36,342 nucleotides of DNA from an uncultured Lachnospiraceae bacterium (GTDB lineage: Bacteria; Bacillota; Clostridia; Lachnospirales; Lachnospiraceae). Of this stretch, positions 34,561 through 36,342 are shown one piece after another. The stretch is taken from positions 1 to 36,342 of the forward strand of contig CATJIW010000245.1 in the NCBI GenBank assembly GCA_949740745.1, written 5' to 3'. The number at the start of each line of letters is the position of its first letter. Position 1 is the stretch's first letter. Made by a program: the position numbers and the translations under genes. Below the pieces are notes generated by a model that was given only the letters and a program-made list of their open reading frames with translations, was not told the origin of the DNA and did no database searches.

Positions 34561-35799
34561 ATGGCAGAAAGAAGAAAAGATAAGAAAGGCAGAGTGTTAA
34601 AAGAAGGGGAAACTCAGCGCAAGGATGGAACTTATGATTATCGGTGGAGAACGTCTGATGGAAAAAGACATTCCGTTTACGCAAAAAATTTGGAAGAGTT
34701 ACGAGAAAAAGAGAAGGCGATACAAAGGGATAAGAGCGACGGTATCAGAACAGATGCAAAAAATGTGACATTAAATGATATTTATGATATGTGGCGAGAA
34801 TTGAAAAAAGGCTTGAAAGATAACACGTTTCAAAATTATCAGTATATGTATAACCAATTTGTATATCCTGATTTTGGACAGTCGAAAGTGGTGAAAATGA
34901 AACGGTCAGATGTAAGAAGGTTTTATAACATGCTTGCAGACGAGAGAATGTTAAAAATTTCCACGATTGATAATATTCATACGGTACTCCATCAGGTACT
35001 TGATTTAGCAGTAGAGGATGATTACCTTAGAAACAATCCCTCTGATAATGCTTTGAAAGAGCTGAAACAATCCCATAATTTTGACGTAAAAAAGCGAAGG
35101 GCATTGACAGTACGAGAACAAAACGCTTTTGTATCATTTCTTACGAGAAACGGCCAGTATAATCATTGGAGTCCGATCTTTACAGTAATGCTTGGCACAG
35201 GACTTCGAGTAGGCGAGGTAACAGGTTTACGGTGGGAAGATGTAGATTTAGAGAATGGAACCATAAGTGTAAATCATACATTAGTATACTATAACCATAG
35301 CAAGAATGGCTGTTACTTTTCCGTAAACACTCCAAAAACAAAAGCTGGAAAAAGGATTGTTCCGATACTTGATAATGTAAAAGACGCTTTTTTACAGGAA
35401 AAGCAATATCAAGAAGAGCAGGGCATCGTGTGTCAGGTACGTATCGACGGATATACAAATTTTGTATTTGTCAACCGTTTTGGAAACGTACAGCACCAGG
35501 GAACTTTAAATAAGGCCCTGAGACGTATCATGCGGGATTGCAATCAGGAATTGTTGGAGAAGGCAGATAAAAAGAAAGAGGTTGATTTGTTGCCACGTTT
35601 TAGCTGTCATACCCTTCGGCATACATTTACAACGAGACTATGTGAGTCAGGAATTAATATCAAAGTGATTCAAGATGTGTTGGGACATGCAGATATAGGT
35701 ACTACAATGAATATCTATGCCGATGTAACGAAAGATTTAAAAGAACGGGAATTTGGGACATTGAATGAGTACCTACAGAAACAAAAAGAAGTAATTTAA
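34561..35799 (+). CDS. int: Tn916-family tyrosine integrase
   Basis: GTGLRVGEVTGLRWEDVD; CHTLRHTFTTRLCESG; LGHADIGTTMNIYADV; adjacent to attR. Confidence 0.95.
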   Translation: MAERRKDKKGRVLKEGETQRKDGTYDYRWRTSDGKRHSVYAKNLEELREKEKAIQRDKSDGIRTDAKNVTLNDIYDMWRELKKGLKDNTFQNYQYMYNQFVYPDFGQSKVVKMKRSDVRRFYNMLADERMLKISTIDNIHTVLHQVLDLAVEDDYLRNNPSDNALKELKQSHNFDVKKRRALTVREQNAFVSFLTRNGQYNHWSPIFTVMLGTGLRVGEVTGLRWEDVDLENGTISVNHTLVYYNHSKNGCYFSVNTPKTKAGKRIVPILDNVKDAFLQEKQYQEEQGIVCQVRIDGYTNFVFVNRFGNVQHQGTLNKALRRIMRDCNQELLEKADKKKEVDLLPRFSCHTLRHTFTTRLCESGINIKVIQDVLGHADIGTTMNIYADVTKDLKEREFGTLNEYLQKQKEVI

Positions 35800-35801
35800 G
35801 A

Positions 35802-35834
35802 TTTACGCCTGCTATACGCCTGGTTTACGCCCAA
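35802..35834 (+). promoter_or_regulatory. Putative right integrase arm-type site repeats
   Basis: TTTACGCCTGCTATACGCCTGGTTTACGCCCAA directly after int. Confidence 0.5.
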
Positions 35835-35948
35835 AAGTAGAAAAGTTGTGTAGACTTATAAAAATTTTTGTAAAAAGGTGGACTGAGGGATGCTGGTAAA
35901 ATAGGGAAATGTAAAGATATGGTGGGATATAAATTGTTAATTGCAAGG

Positions 35949-35978
35949 TTTCCCACGATGAAGAGCTTGGATAAATAA
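35949..35978 (+). repeat. attR (lysS-like FPTMKSLDK* fragment)
   Basis: tttcccacgatgaagagcttggataaataa; same peptide as attL, differences only at wobble positions. Confidence 0.8.
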
Positions 35979-36120
35979 AAAGGCTTGAAATGCTGATAAA
36001 TACAGTGCTTCTTGAATATGATAAAAATGTGCAAGATGTATATTTCCATGAATACGGAATTGTAATGGAAAAGATTTTCTTCTTGAAAAAACAGGAGAGG
36101 CATGTTATATTAGATGTATA

Positions 36121-36314
36121 AAAGGAACAACCGCCCACAAGGTGGGTTGACCTAAAATGCGAAATAGAAAAATCCACCCCGTACTCGGTCAAAGTTTAGG
36201 GGTGGTTTTTCTATGTATGGTTACTTACAAAACGTAAAAACAAATTTTTCATAGGCATCACCCCCATTCTGTAAAAATGAGAGGTCAGCCCACCCTGCAA
36301 CACGGTTGTCCTTG
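36121..36314. repeat. Inverted-repeat pair around a bidirectional terminator (host flank; type I TA-like RNA locus remnant?)
   Basis: 36121-36153 matches the reverse complement of 36282-36314 with few differences; central AGAAAAATCCACCCC...GGGGTGGTTTTTCT hairpin 36167-36212. Confidence 0.5.
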
Positions 36315-36342
36315 TGGAGTATTCTACCATAGAGCAGGGGCA

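Larger units (their letters stand above)
79..35974. mobile_element. Integrative and conjugative element (Tn916-type integrase, CTn-like transfer module) integrated at the lysS 3' end
   Basis: 11-bp identical core AGCTTGGATAA at 79-89 and 35964-35974; int/xis beside the right end; relaxase, T4CP and T4SS genes between. Confidence 0.88.

Noticed and set aside
1-36342. CRISPR arrays, tRNA or rRNA genes
   Set aside because: No regularly spaced repeats or recognisable tRNA/rRNA sequences seen by eye; tRNAscan/CRISPR tools would be decisive.

Overview
The window holds an apparently complete integrative and conjugative element (ICE, Tn916-integrase / CTn-like, Firmicutes, probably Lachnospiraceae) of about 35.9 kb. 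It is inserted at the extreme 3' end of a lysyl-tRNA synthetase gene (lysS). The left edge (1-93) reads [30 protein letters not shown]. The right edge (35949-35978) again reads FPTMKSLDK*, and the two copies differ only at third codon positions. Order of modules: parA/parB; a secreted acidic protein; a large thioester/Cna_B-repeat wall-anchored adhesin; small CTn proteins; an LtrC-like ORF with an overprinted out-of-frame tnpV; an AT-richer accessory island (two near-identical XRE regulators around a stand-alone RNAP alpha-CTD-like protein, a possible nucleotidyltransferase, small acidic and FakA-like proteins, a stop-interrupted gene, a P-loop kinase); a toprim/primase-like gene; the transfer region (mobC, relaxase, PcfB, ArdC/LtrC-like, VirD4, VirB2/Maff2, VirB6, VirB3/PrgI, VirB4, CwlT/CHAP), interrupted by an MT-A70 methyltransferase remnant and a VapD-like two-gene locus; a second XRE pair with repeated operator-like sites; a sigma-like factor; orphan MazF; Xis; Int. 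The strongest leads are the lysS-mimicking att site, the nested tnpV reading frame, the duplicated regulator/operator cassettes flanking the alpha-CTD protein, the VapD-like pair and the candidate RNA switches. All product names come from reading the translations and recalled family motifs; no search was run.
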